From Deinococcus sp. (GTDB lineage: Bacteria > Deinococcota > Deinococci > Deinococcales > Deinococcaceae), in NCBI GenBank assembly GCA_028287665.1, contig JAQBPF010000140.1, positions 1-7,207 on the forward strand: a stretch of DNA of 7,207 nt, in the 5' to 3' direction. Below the pieces are notes generated by a model. The model was not told the DNA's origin, made no database searches, and saw only the letters and a list, made by a program, of their open reading frames with translations. Of the stretch, positions 1-7,207 are shown in pieces. Position 1 is the stretch's first letter. Each line of letters opens with the position of its first letter. Made by a program: the position numbers and the translations under genes.

Positions 1-704
1 TCGGTCATCCAGCGGCGGGTGTTGGCGCTGATGCCTGCCACGATACGGAAGCCGTCTGGGAGGGCGTGGGCGGGCGCGGTGACGGCGCGGGCAAAGAGCT
101 GGGCGGCGTCGCGGTGAGACAGCCACGTCGAGAGGTGGCGGGCATCCTGCGGCTCCTTCTGAAACGAACAAATCCGCACCGACACGAATTCCAGCCCGAA
201 TTTTTCGGCGTACATGCGGCCCAGCGCCTCACCGTACACCTTGCTGATGCCGTAATGGGTGTCGGGGCGCACGGGGACATTGGGGCCAATTGGCGTGCGT
301 GGGTACAGGCCCACCGTATGAATGCTGCTGGCAAAGGCCACGCGCCGCACGCCCGCCTGCCGCGCCGCTTCCAGCACGTGATATGTGCCGTCTATATTCA
401 CGTCCCGAATGCGCCTGTAGCGGTCTTCGTTGGGAATGCCGCCCAGGTGAACCACGGCGTCCACGTCCTGCATCACCGCCTGGATGGCGGCAAAGTCGGT
501 CAGGTCGGCCACCCGCACTTCCTCACCTGCCTGTTCGGGACCGGGGTCGCGGGCGTCGGTCAGGCGCAACACGGTCTGAGAATCGGTCAAAAAGTCGCGC
601 AACTGGGTTCTGAGGACGCTGCCAACCTCCCCAGCGGCTCCGGTGATCAGGATTCGGCGGGGGTAGACGTTGGCCTGATGGGGGTGATCGTCGGGGGCAT
701 TCAT
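1..704 (-). CDS. Uronate dehydrogenase-like NAD(P)-dependent oxidoreductase (extended SDR family), 3' end cut off by the window
   Basis: Reading leftwards from the ATG at 704-702 gives 234 codons without a stop, running off the window. The fold is an extended short-chain dehydrogenase/reductase. A nucleotide-binding loop GAAGEVG lies at residues 22-28 after the strand RILIT. VVHLGG is at 84-89, SSIH at 126-129, and the catalytic YGISK has Tyr151 and Lys155. A KEPQDARHLSTWLS block at 183-196 is typical of uronate dehydrogenase (Udh), which oxidises hexuronates to aldarolactones with NAD+. Udh enzymes are about 265 residues, so roughly 40 C-terminal residues are missing here. The protein has about 15 extra residues before the first strand. 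An in-frame ATG at 713 could add three more, and neither start has a clearly placed Shine-Dalgarno. Two positions that bind uronate in Udh, as I recall them, differ (Pro91 and Ile128), so the substrate may not be a uronate. Family is secure; exact reaction is not. It is transcribed divergently from the next gene. Confidence 0.85.
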   Translation of the reverse strand, partial: MNAPDDHPHQANVYPRRILITGAAGEVGSVLRTQLRDFLTDSQTVLRLTDARDPGPEQAGEEVRVADLTDFAAIQAVMQDVDAVVHLGGIPNEDRYRRIRDVNIDGTYHVLEAARQAGVRRVAFASSIHTVGLYPRTPIGPNVPVRPDTHYGISKVYGEALGRMYAEKFGLEFVSVRICSFQKEPQDARHLSTWLSHRDAAQLFARAVTAPAHALPDGFRIVAGISANTRRWMT

Positions 705-893
705 GCCTTCCATCCTGCCCTGTGAGGACCGTTCCTGTCTTCTGTGGGCCGCCCCTGCCAAACCTAAGCAATCGCTCATGGCCGCATGTAAAAGGGAATC
801 GAAGCTGGGCAGTACGGTAAATAAGGCAGTTCAGTTCTGGCCACGACGGCTCTCCTTTTTTCGCAGGCGGGTCTTAATGTATCGGGTAGTCAG

Positions 894-924
894 TTGTACT
901 CGGTACAGTGAAATATTTTACAAT
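894..924 (+). promoter_or_regulatory. Candidate sigma70-type promoter for the DUF937/Ig gene
   Basis: TTGTAC at 894-899 and TACAAT at 919-924 are separated by 19 bases, slightly longer than ideal. TACAAT differs from the consensus TATAAT at one base. Transcription would start near 931, giving a leader of about 83 bases, U-rich in its later part, before the ATG at 1014. Read by eye only. Confidence 0.4.
895..907. promoter_or_regulatory. Small inverted repeat overlapping the -35, possible operator
   Basis: TGTAC-TCG-GTACA is a perfect 5-base inverted repeat around a 3-base centre. It sits on and just after the candidate -35 element, a position where a bound repressor would block RNA polymerase. 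Arms this short occur often by chance, and the site does not match the Deinococcus radiation/desiccation response motif as I know it. Confidence 0.2.
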
Positions 925-1003
925 CCAGGCCGTCCCCATCATGAGTTTCTTTTGCGGCATTCTTTTTCCCTTCTGTTGTCCCTCACATGCTTTGCCATTC
1001 CAC

Positions 1004-1008
1004 AGGAG
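1004..1008 (+). promoter_or_regulatory. Ribosome-binding site fixing the start at 1014
   Basis: AGGAG lies five bases before the ATG at 1014. This selects that start over a possible in-frame TTG-type start at 987, which would add nine residues (MLCHSTGES) that look like untranslated leader. Confidence 0.8.
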
Positions 1009-1013
1009 AATCC

Positions 1014-3785
1014 ATGACTTTACTTGATCAAATCCAGACTTACTTTGGTGACGGCGCTGCCGAGCAGTTGGCCCGCACGGTCCAGCTCACGCCTGACCAG
1101 GCCCGCACCGCGCTGCACGCTGGTTTGCCCCTCCAACTCGATGCCATCGTCGATCATGCCACCACCTCTGAAGGACGCGAGCAACTGGTAGACGCCGTAC
1201 AGAACCTGCCCAAATTCGGCAGTGTCAAGGACGCCCTGAACGACGCCGACGGGGCCAGCAACCTGGAGCGGGCCGGAGAGATGCTCTCGCCCGTGCTGTT
1301 GGGCGGCAATGCAGACAAGATCGTGCAGGCGGTGGCCGCCAAACTCAGTGCTGGCCACACCGACGCCGGAACCATTGGCGGCCTGTACAGCGGTGCTCAG
1401 CGCCTGATGCAGATGGCGCTGCCGCTGCTGCTCAGCTTTCTGGGCCAGCGCGGACTGAATGCAGGCAACGTGACCACCCTGCTGCCGCGCATGAAAGGCG
1501 GCCTGGCGGGCCTTGCTGGGCTGGGCGCAACCGGAGCCGGACTGGTGGGGGCAGGACTGGCCGGAGCCGGGTTATCTGGAGCCGGGGCGCTGGCTGCCGG
1601 AATGCCCAAGCCGGAAGTGAAATTGCCCGAACTGGGCAAGCTCGAAGGACAAGTGCCTGAACTGGGCAAGCTCAACCTGGGCACCACTGAAATCGCCACG
1701 CCTGACCTGCCTCAGCCCAATTTAGGTGCAGCCAATGTGGGTGCACTCGGCGGGCTGGCCGCTGCCGGGGCCGCAGGGTTGGCTGGAGCCGCGCTGACTT
1801 CCGGCAATCTGCTGGACTTTATCAAGGGCCAATTTACGCCTGCGGTGGCCGAGCAGGTGGGCAAATCGGCAGGCTTTGGCGGCAGCAGTGCGGGCCGCGC
1901 CACCCTGGGCGCACTGCCCCTGGTGCTCAACGCCCTGGTCAACAAGGGCCGCACCGAATCAGGTGCGGACGACGTGCTGAACATGGCCCGCCCCCTGGCG
2001 CACCTGGCCGCCGCCGACGGCACCCTGAACACCAATCTGCTCAATGACGGCGCTGAGACAGCCCGGATCGAGGGGCAGGGACGCGCGCTGTTGGGCGGCC
2101 TGTTCGGCAACGTGGAGGCCACGACCGGGCGGCTTGGCACAGCGCTGGGCGGCAGCGGGGTAAATGCAGGTCGGCTGTTGGCCCTGCTTACCCCGCTGGT
2201 GCTGGGCATGCTGGGCAACCGTGCCCGTGCGGGCGGCGTCGGCGCAGGCGCATTCTCTGGCCTGTTGGGTGGTCTGGGCGGCAGCCTGGCGGGCCTCCTG
2301 CCTTCCGGCCTCTCCAGTCTGGGCGGCCTGTTGGGTGCGGGTGCATTGGGAGTGGGCGCAGGTGCAGCGGCCACAACGGTCGCAGCAGCCGTGCCTCCGG
2401 CTCCCCGTCCGGTCACGCCTCCAGCCACTCCGGCAGTGGTGAGTCCCGCTGTGATCAGAGAACCTGAGCGCAAACGTGGCGGCTTTCCCTGGTGGCTGAT
2501 TCCCCTGCTGCTGCTGCTGTTGTTGGGTGGCTGCTGGCTGGTGAACCGCAAGCCTGCTGGCACCGCCGCAGGCACCACCACCAGCGCCGCAGCGGGCGGC
2601 ATCGTGGTGACCAATCCCACGTCGGATGCCAGTCTGCCTGCCGCCGAATTCACCATGAGCGGCACGGCCAAAGCGGGCGACAAGCTCAGCATTGCCGACC
2701 AGGGCCAGGAAGTCGCCACCTCGACTGTCGGCGCAGACGGCATGTGGACGGCTGCCATTCCCGCGCCCACTGTGGGCGAGCACACCTACACCGTTACGGG
2801 TGCAGACAGCGCGGCCAAGACTGAATTCAAGGTCAACATCGCAGACGATGCGGCCAGCACCGAGCCGACTGGAACTGAACCGACTGAAACTGAGCCAACG
2901 GGAACCGATACCGCCAGCACCGACGCCACAGGCACGGGCGATTTCAGCTTCACCGAGCCTGCTGCGGGCGCCACCCTGCCCGCCGGAGACTTTGCCCTGA
3001 GCGGCAAGGGCACCGCCGGACAGGAAATCGAACTGTTTGACGGTGACACCAGCCTCGGCAAAGTCACGGTGGACACGGACGGCAACTGGACCTTGCCTGT
3101 GACCGCTGCTGCTGCCGGAGCGCATGCTTACGCCATCAAGGGCAGCGACGGCACCGAACTGGGCACCCTGAGCGCCACTGTGGGAGACGGCACCAGTGAA
3201 CCCGTCGTTGATGATGCGGGCGCTGCCGCTCCTGCTGCTGCCGCCGACTTTTCCATCACCACCCCCGCTGCCGACGCGCAGTTGCCCGCAGGCGGCTTTG
3301 CCCTCAGCGGCAAGGGCACGCCCGGAGCCAGCGTGGAAATCTTTGAAGACGGCGTGAGCCTCGGCAACGTGACCGTGGGCGCAGACGGCATGTGGACAAA
3401 AGACGTTCCCAGCCCCGCCGAAGGTGCCCACACCTACGCGGTGAAGGCCAGCGACGGCACCGAGTTGACCAACGTGAGCGCCACTGTCGCCGCCGCCACC
3501 GCCTCTGCCGAAGCCTGCACCAAGGACTACACCCTCAGCATCACCGACGGCCAGACCGTCAAGGAACCCTTCCGCTTTGGCGGCGTGGGTGGCGGCGAGG
3601 GCTACACCGTCACCGTCAAACGCGGCGAACGCCTGGTCGGCACCAAAGACATCAAGTTGGACGGAAGCTGTGGCTGGGCCTACCAGAGCCGCCCCGGCAA
3701 AGGCACCGTCACCTACGAGGTTCGTCCTCTGGGGGATGCCAGCGCCGAGCCTCTGAGCACCGTCAAGTTGACCATCGCGCAGTAA
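1014..3785 (+). CDS. DUF937 domain protein with central transmembrane helix and C-terminal Ig-like modules, function unknown
   Basis: 923 residues. Order: a DUF937-like helical domain (about 1-160); a Gly/Ala-rich stretch (161-196) rich in GxxxG-type spacing; a short repeat in which PELGKL occurs at 205-210 and 215-220; a second DUF937-like domain (about 262-402) starting [11 protein letters not shown]; a Gly/Leu-rich segment (403-455); a Pro-rich linker (460-479); basic residues (482-488); one strong transmembrane helix (about 492-510, [18 protein letters not shown]); three Ig-like modules (about 529-609, 641-725, 743-828); and a final beta-rich module (834-923) with Cys835 and Cys886 that could form a disulfide. 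A Thr/Glu/Pro linker lies at 610-640. There is no N-terminal signal peptide. By the positive-inside rule the DUF937 half should be cytoplasmic and the Ig half outside, though NRK after the helix weakens this. DUF937 (YidB-like) has no firm biochemical role. The gene stands alone, with its own promoter, ribosome-binding site and terminator. A structural or envelope-anchoring role is inference. Confidence 0.88.
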   Translation: MTLLDQIQTYFGDGAAEQLARTVQLTPDQARTALHAGLPLQLDAIVDHATTSEGREQLVDAVQNLPKFGSVKDALNDADGASNLERAGEMLSPVLLGGNADKIVQAVAAKLSAGHTDAGTIGGLYSGAQRLMQMALPLLLSFLGQRGLNAGNVTTLLPRMKGGLAGLAGLGATGAGLVGAGLAGAGLSGAGALAAGMPKPEVKLPELGKLEGQVPELGKLNLGTTEIATPDLPQPNLGAANVGALGGLAAAGAAGLAGAALTSGNLLDFIKGQFTPAVAEQVGKSAGFGGSSAGRATLGALPLVLNALVNKGRTESGADDVLNMARPLAHLAAADGTLNTNLLNDGAETARIEGQGRALLGGLFGNVEATTGRLGTALGGSGVNAGRLLALLTPLVLGMLGNRARAGGVGAGAFSGLLGGLGGSLAGLLPSGLSSLGGLLGAGALGVGAGAAATTVAAAVPPAPRPVTPPATPAVVSPAVIREPERKRGGFPWWLIPLLLLLLLGGCWLVNRKPAGTAAGTTTSAAAGGIVVTNPTSDASLPAAEFTMSGTAKAGDKLSIADQGQEVATSTVGADGMWTAAIPAPTVGEHTYTVTGADSAAKTEFKVNIADDAASTEPTGTEPTETEPTGTDTASTDATGTGDFSFTEPAAGATLPAGDFALSGKGTAGQEIELFDGDTSLGKVTVDTDGNWTLPVTAAAAGAHAYAIKGSDGTELGTLSATVGDGTSEPVVDDAGAAAPAAAADFSITTPAADAQLPAGGFALSGKGTPGASVEIFEDGVSLGNVTVGADGMWTKDVPSPAEGAHTYAVKASDGTELTNVSATVAAATASAEACTKDYTLSITDGQTVKEPFRFGGVGGGEGYTVTVKRGERLVGTKDIKLDGSCGWAYQSRPGKGTVTYEVRPLGDASAEPLSTVKLTIAQ
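2862..2906 (+). repeat. Three tandem 15-base units encoding EPT[GE]T
   Basis: Residues 617-631 of the DUF937/Ig protein are [15 protein letters not shown], encoded by three imperfect 15-base copies. The unit lies in the Thr/Glu/Pro linker between the first and second Ig-like modules. Such linkers are usually flexible and vary in copy number between strains. Confidence 0.8.
2934..3497 (+). repeat. Duplicated Ig-like modules 2 and 3 of the DUF937/Ig protein
   Basis: Residues 641-725 and 743-828 align along their whole length. Both have FALSGKGT, then a VEIF/IELF strand, a SLG-V-V strand, a DG-W turn, AGAH/EGAH-YA-K and SDGTEL. The DNA is also recognisably similar, pointing to a duplication. 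The first module (529-609) has the same plan ([35 protein letters not shown]) but is more diverged. The layout matches stacked bacterial Ig-like domains of surface proteins. Confidence 0.75.
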
Positions 3786-3842
3786 GGGCTAATGGCTTGA
3801 AGATTGAGCAGGACGGCTTTCAGATGCTCGCCAACGATCAAC

Positions 3843-3868
3843 ACCGCTCCTTTCGGGGGGCGGTTTTT
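3843..3868 (+). terminator. Rho-independent terminator after the DUF937/Ig gene
   Basis: ACCGCTCC (3843-3850) pairs with GGGGCGGT (3857-3864), giving eight base pairs with one T-G wobble around a six-base loop, and is followed by a run of T ending at 3868. It lies 57 bases past the stop codon at 3783-3785 and separates this gene from kptA. Confidence 0.85.
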
Positions 3869-3963
3869 GTTGTGCTGAACGGTGATCGACTGTGCCACCC
3901 TACTTAGCCCTGTCCGGCCACGCGGCAGATGCGGCACGAATTTCTACGCGGCACACTGAAGCC

Positions 3964-4539
3964 ATGACCAACCACTCCTCCTCCAGCAAATTCCCGTCTG
4001 ACAAGCAACTCTCACACCAACTGTCGTATTTGCTGCGGCATGCGCCCCATGAGGCGGGCCTGACGTTACAGCCGGGCGGTTGGGTGCCGCTGGAGCCTGT
4101 GCTGGCGCATCTGGGCGTGACCCATGAACAGGTGGCGCGGGTGGTGGCGGCCAGCGACAAACAACGGTTCAGCCTCGGCAAGGCGGCAGAGACAGGCCTG
4201 GAGCGGATTCGGGCCAATCAGGGCCACAGCGTCTCCGTAGACCTGGAATTGTTGCCCACGCTGCCGCCCGCCGTGCTGTATCACGGCACGTATCCCGGTG
4301 CCCTGCCCGCCATCCGCGCCGCTGGACTGAAGGCCATGAACCGCCACCACGTCCACCTCTCGCCCGATGTGGCGACGGCCACCAAAGTCGGCGCGCGGCG
4401 CGGCTCACCAGTGATTCTCATTGTGCAGGCGGGCCAGATGCACGCGGCCGGACATCAGTTTTATGTCAGCGCCAATGGGGTGTGGCTCACTGAACATGTG
4501 CCGCCGGAATTCGTGGAGTTTCCGCCATCCGTGAAATAA
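3964..4539 (+). CDS. kptA: RNA 2'-phosphotransferase (KptA/Tpt1 family)
   Basis: 191 residues, normal for the family. KptA/Tpt1 moves an internal RNA 2'-phosphate onto NAD+, releasing nicotinamide and ADP-ribose 1'',2''-cyclic phosphate. The essential Arg-His-Arg-Arg set is visible: Arg25-His26 in LSYLLRHAPHEAGL, Arg83 in IRANQGHS, and an arginine of VGARRGSPVIL (145 or 146). Other family hallmarks are LYHGT (105-109), HVHLSPD (129-135), FYVSANGVWLT (166-176) and VP-EFVEF at the end. In fungi the enzyme completes tRNA splicing; bacteria lack that pathway, so the natural substrate is unsettled, with RNA repair or ADP-ribosylation of RNA ends proposed. The ATG at 3964 fits the family N-terminus. 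An in-frame GTG at 3892 would add 24 unconserved residues. The ribosome-binding site is poor (GAAG three bases before the ATG), and I see no convincing promoter in 3869-3963. It overlaps nothing and is followed after 7 bases by the sirtuin gene. Confidence 0.95.
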   Translation: MTNHSSSSKFPSDKQLSHQLSYLLRHAPHEAGLTLQPGGWVPLEPVLAHLGVTHEQVARVVAASDKQRFSLGKAAETGLERIRANQGHSVSVDLELLPTLPPAVLYHGTYPGALPAIRAAGLKAMNRHHVHLSPDVATATKVGARRGSPVILIVQAGQMHAAGHQFYVSANGVWLTEHVPPEFVEFPPSVK

Positions 4540-4546
4540 TCCCCCT

Positions 4547-5290
4547 ATGCTCACTCTGGATCAGGCCCGCGCCGCCCTCGCTTCTGCCCGCCGCGTGGCC
4601 GTCCTGACCGGAGCGGGCGTCAGCGCCGAGAGCGGGATTCCCACCTTCCGCGACGCCCAGACCGGGCATTGGGCCCGCTTCCGGCCCGAAGACTTGGCCA
4701 GCCCGGAGGCCTACCACCGCGACCCCGATCTGGTGTGGCAGTGGTACGCGGGCCGTTACGCCGATGTGACCCGTGCACAGCCCAATGCCGCGCATACCCT
4801 GCTGGCGCAACTGGAGCGTGAAAAGGGGGCAGGTTTTTTCCTGGCGACCCAGAATGTAGACGGGCTGCACGCCCGCGCAGGCAGCGGCACAGGCGGCGGG
4901 CAGATGGTGGAACTGCACGGCAGCCTCGCGAGTGCCCGCGATGAGGTCACCGGCGAGGTGTTCGCCTTGCCCGACCCCGCCGAGCTAGTCACGCCGCCGC
5001 TCTCGCCCACAGGACACCGGATGCGCCCCAACATCGTCTGGTTTGGCGAGTACCTGCCCCCAGAGGCACTGGAAGCCGCCCAGGTCGCGTTCTATGAGGC
5101 AGAGGTGGCCCTGATTCTGGGCACCAGCGGTCTGGTGTACCCGGCGGCAGGATTGGCTCGCCACACCCAGAAAGGCGGCGGTGTGGTCATCGAAATCAAT
5201 ACGGCAGAGACCGAACTGACTCCGCAGATGGATTTCAGCCTGCGCGATCTGGCGTCCAGTGGGCTGGCGCGGCTGATGGAAGCAGGCTAA
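4547..5290 (+). CDS. Sir2-family NAD-dependent deacylase, class III-like, lacking the zinc cysteines
   Basis: 247 residues. Sirtuins remove acyl groups from lysines using NAD+, giving nicotinamide and O-acyl-ADP-ribose. Visible motifs are the NAD loop GAGVSAESGIPTFRDA (22-37), TQNVDGLH (101-108), catalytic His124 in ELHGS, PNIVWFGE (161-168), GTSG (192-195) and EIN (216-218). Tyr67 and Arg70 form the YxxR pair that in CobB and SIRT5 reads acidic acyl groups such as succinyl or malonyl, so desuccinylase or demalonylase activity is plausible. The zinc module, normally two CxxC pairs between His124 and PNIVWFGE, is present in length, but the whole protein contains no cysteine. The DEVTGEVF segment aligns with the SQSGQVL-type strand of CobB. 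The gene starts 7 bases after kptA without a Shine-Dalgarno, so it is probably translated after kptA or from its own leaderless transcript. No strong terminator follows. Confidence 0.93.
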   Translation: MLTLDQARAALASARRVAVLTGAGVSAESGIPTFRDAQTGHWARFRPEDLASPEAYHRDPDLVWQWYAGRYADVTRAQPNAAHTLLAQLEREKGAGFFLATQNVDGLHARAGSGTGGGQMVELHGSLASARDEVTGEVFALPDPAELVTPPLSPTGHRMRPNIVWFGEYLPPEALEAAQVAFYEAEVALILGTSGLVYPAAGLARHTQKGGGVVIEINTAETELTPQMDFSLRDLASSGLARLMEAG

Positions 5291-5445
5291 GACAACCCTA
5301 TAGGATTCGGAGCAGAACGGCGCTCGTTCTCAAGGGGGACACACGTCACAGCCAGACTGCTCCACCTTCTGTTAAGCTGCCCTGTTTCGCGGCGGCCCAG
5401 TACGGCACTGCCGGAAGAGACTGATGCAGTCCGAAGGGAGGACAG
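5291..5445. other. Intergenic region between sir2 and the radical-SAM gene
   Basis: A weak hairpin, AGAACG (5314-5319) with CGTTCT (5325-5330) around a five-base loop, follows the sirtuin stop codon but has no T-run, so it is not a convincing intrinsic terminator. TGTTAAGCT at 5370-5378 resembles an extended -10 (TG-n-TAAGCT) and would give a leader of about 60 bases for the next gene, but no clear -35 stands at the right distance. Some transcription from kptA-sir2 may therefore read through. Confidence 0.35.
5434..5441 (+). promoter_or_regulatory. Strong ribosome-binding site for the radical-SAM gene
   Basis: AAGGGAGG ends four bases before the ATG at 5446. It is the best Shine-Dalgarno in the window and settles the start of this gene, in contrast to the poor sites before kptA and sir2. 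Confidence 0.85.
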
Positions 5446-7026
<1,581 letters not shown>

Positions 7027-7053
7027 AATTCCTGGCATAACCCCAACACTCCT

Positions 7054-7093
7054 GGGCTGTTAGAAGCTAATGCTTTTAACAGCCCTTATCTTT
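7054..7093 (+). terminator. Strong rho-independent terminator after the radical-SAM gene
   Basis: A 14-base-pair stem (7054-7067 with 7072-7085) is closed by the tetraloop TAAT and contains a single G-T wobble. It opens with GGGCTGTTA and closes with TAACAGCCC. TTATCTTT follows as a T-rich tail. It begins 27 bases after the stop codon, and is the most stable hairpin I see in the window. Confidence 0.93.
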
Positions 7094-7156
7094 AATTCAA
7101 CTTGTTGTCCTCCTGTTGAGTTGCTGACTACCCTTCAATTTCGCCTCGTTCTGGTG

Positions 7157-7162
7157 TAAGAT
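7157..7162 (+). promoter_or_regulatory. -10 element of a probable leaderless promoter for mscL
   Basis: TAAGAT fits the TANNNT pattern and ends seven bases before the ATG at 7170, so transcription would begin at or right beside the start codon. No Shine-Dalgarno is present; the bases between are TGTTTTT. Leaderless transcripts with this geometry are common in Deinococcus. The -35 region (TTCAAT at 7134-7139) is weak. Confidence 0.5.
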
Positions 7163-7169
7163 TGTTTTT

Positions 7170-7207
7170 ATGTTGAATGGATTTCAGAAGTTTCTGTTGC
7201 GTGGCAA
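7170..7207 (+). CDS. mscL: Large-conductance mechanosensitive channel MscL, N-terminal fragment
   Basis: The last 38 bases encode MLNGFQKFLLRG followed by AA-, which fits Asn. This closely matches the conserved amphipathic N-terminal helix of MscL (compare MLKGFKEFLxRGN in actinobacterial and other MscL proteins). MscL is a homopentameric inner-membrane pore that opens under membrane tension to release solutes during hypo-osmotic shock. Only 12 full codons are visible, so the call rests on this short motif. The gene is separated from the radical-SAM gene by a strong terminator and appears to have its own leaderless start. Confidence 0.7.
   Translation, partial: MLNGFQKFLLRG

Larger units (their letters stand above)
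705..1013. other. Divergent intergenic region, 309 bases
   Basis: This separates the leftward dehydrogenase gene from the rightward DUF937/Ig gene and must hold the start signals for both. The right half (about 850-1000) is noticeably AT-richer than the coding DNA and has pyrimidine-rich runs. It contains the candidate promoter at 894-924 for the rightward gene. For the leftward gene the best -35 I see is TTTACA on the minus strand (positions 792-787), but no convincing -10 follows it. A short open frame at 941-1027 (28 codons, no Shine-Dalgarno) overlaps the next gene's start out of frame and is probably not real. No RNA gene, transposon end or array of repeats is apparent. Confidence 0.6.

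Noticed and set aside
66..725. 219-codon plus-strand open frame at the left edge
   Set aside because: The minus strand encodes a clear SDR dehydrogenase with GxxGxxG and YxxxK motifs across the same bases; the plus-strand translation shows no motif.
871..890. Possible Deinococcus radiation/desiccation response motif upstream of the DUF937/Ig gene
   Set aside because: TTAATGTATCGGG lacks the required palindromic second half (AACATAA-like), so it does not match.
2506..2524. CTG triplet run as a microsatellite of interest
   Set aside because: It simply encodes the leucine stretch of the transmembrane helix and is interrupted by TTG codons.
1712..3431. Long open frames on the minus strand opposite the DUF937/Ig gene (357 and 490 codons)
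   Set aside because: They are low-complexity Pro/Ala/Gly/His-rich translations without recognisable motifs, as expected opposite a GC-rich repetitive coding sequence; the plus-strand gene has domains, a ribosome-binding site and a terminator.
3892..3963. Upstream GTG start for kptA adding 24 residues
   Set aside because: The extra residues are not part of the KptA fold and have no ribosome-binding site; the ATG at 3964 fits the family length.
5314..5330. Terminator after the sirtuin gene
   Set aside because: The hairpin has only six base pairs and is followed by CAAGGGGG rather than a T-run.

Overview
The window looks like chromosomal DNA from a GC-rich bacterium, most likely a Deinococcus or close relative. 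The basis is the gene set (a TIGR03279/DUF512 radical-SAM protein with a PDZ-like N-terminus, a bacterial KptA beside a sirtuin), strong G/C third-position bias, and what looks like a leaderless mscL start with a TANNNT box a few bases before the ATG, a layout common in Deinococcus. The taxonomic call is inference; no rRNA or marker gene is present.

Layout, left to right. (1) Minus strand, 704 to 1: the N-terminal ~234 residues of an SDR-type sugar dehydrogenase/epimerase resembling uronate dehydrogenase, running off the left edge. (2) A 309-base divergent intergenic region with a candidate sigma70-type promoter and a small inverted repeat over its -35. (3) 1014-3785, plus: a 923-residue envelope protein with two DUF937-like domains, glycine-rich segments, one central transmembrane helix, three Ig-like modules and a C-terminal two-cysteine module, closed by a rho-independent terminator at 3843-3868. 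(4) 3964-5290, plus: kptA (RNA 2'-phosphotransferase) followed after 7 bases by a class III-type sirtuin that contains no cysteine. Both enzymes consume NAD+ and release nicotinamide. (5) 5446-7026, plus: a PDZ/radical-SAM/DUF512 protein with a strong ribosome-binding site and a very good terminator at 7054-7093. (6) 7170-7207, plus: the first dozen codons of a probable mscL, cut by the right edge.

No mobile elements, CRISPR arrays, tRNA or rRNA genes are visible. Most genes appear to be separate transcription units; only kptA-sir2 looks like an operon. The most interesting points are the zinc-ligand-free sirtuin paired with KptA, the two-faced DUF937/Ig membrane protein, and the replaced substrate residues in the Udh-like enzyme. 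I do not see a clear multi-gene defence system or other wholly new system.
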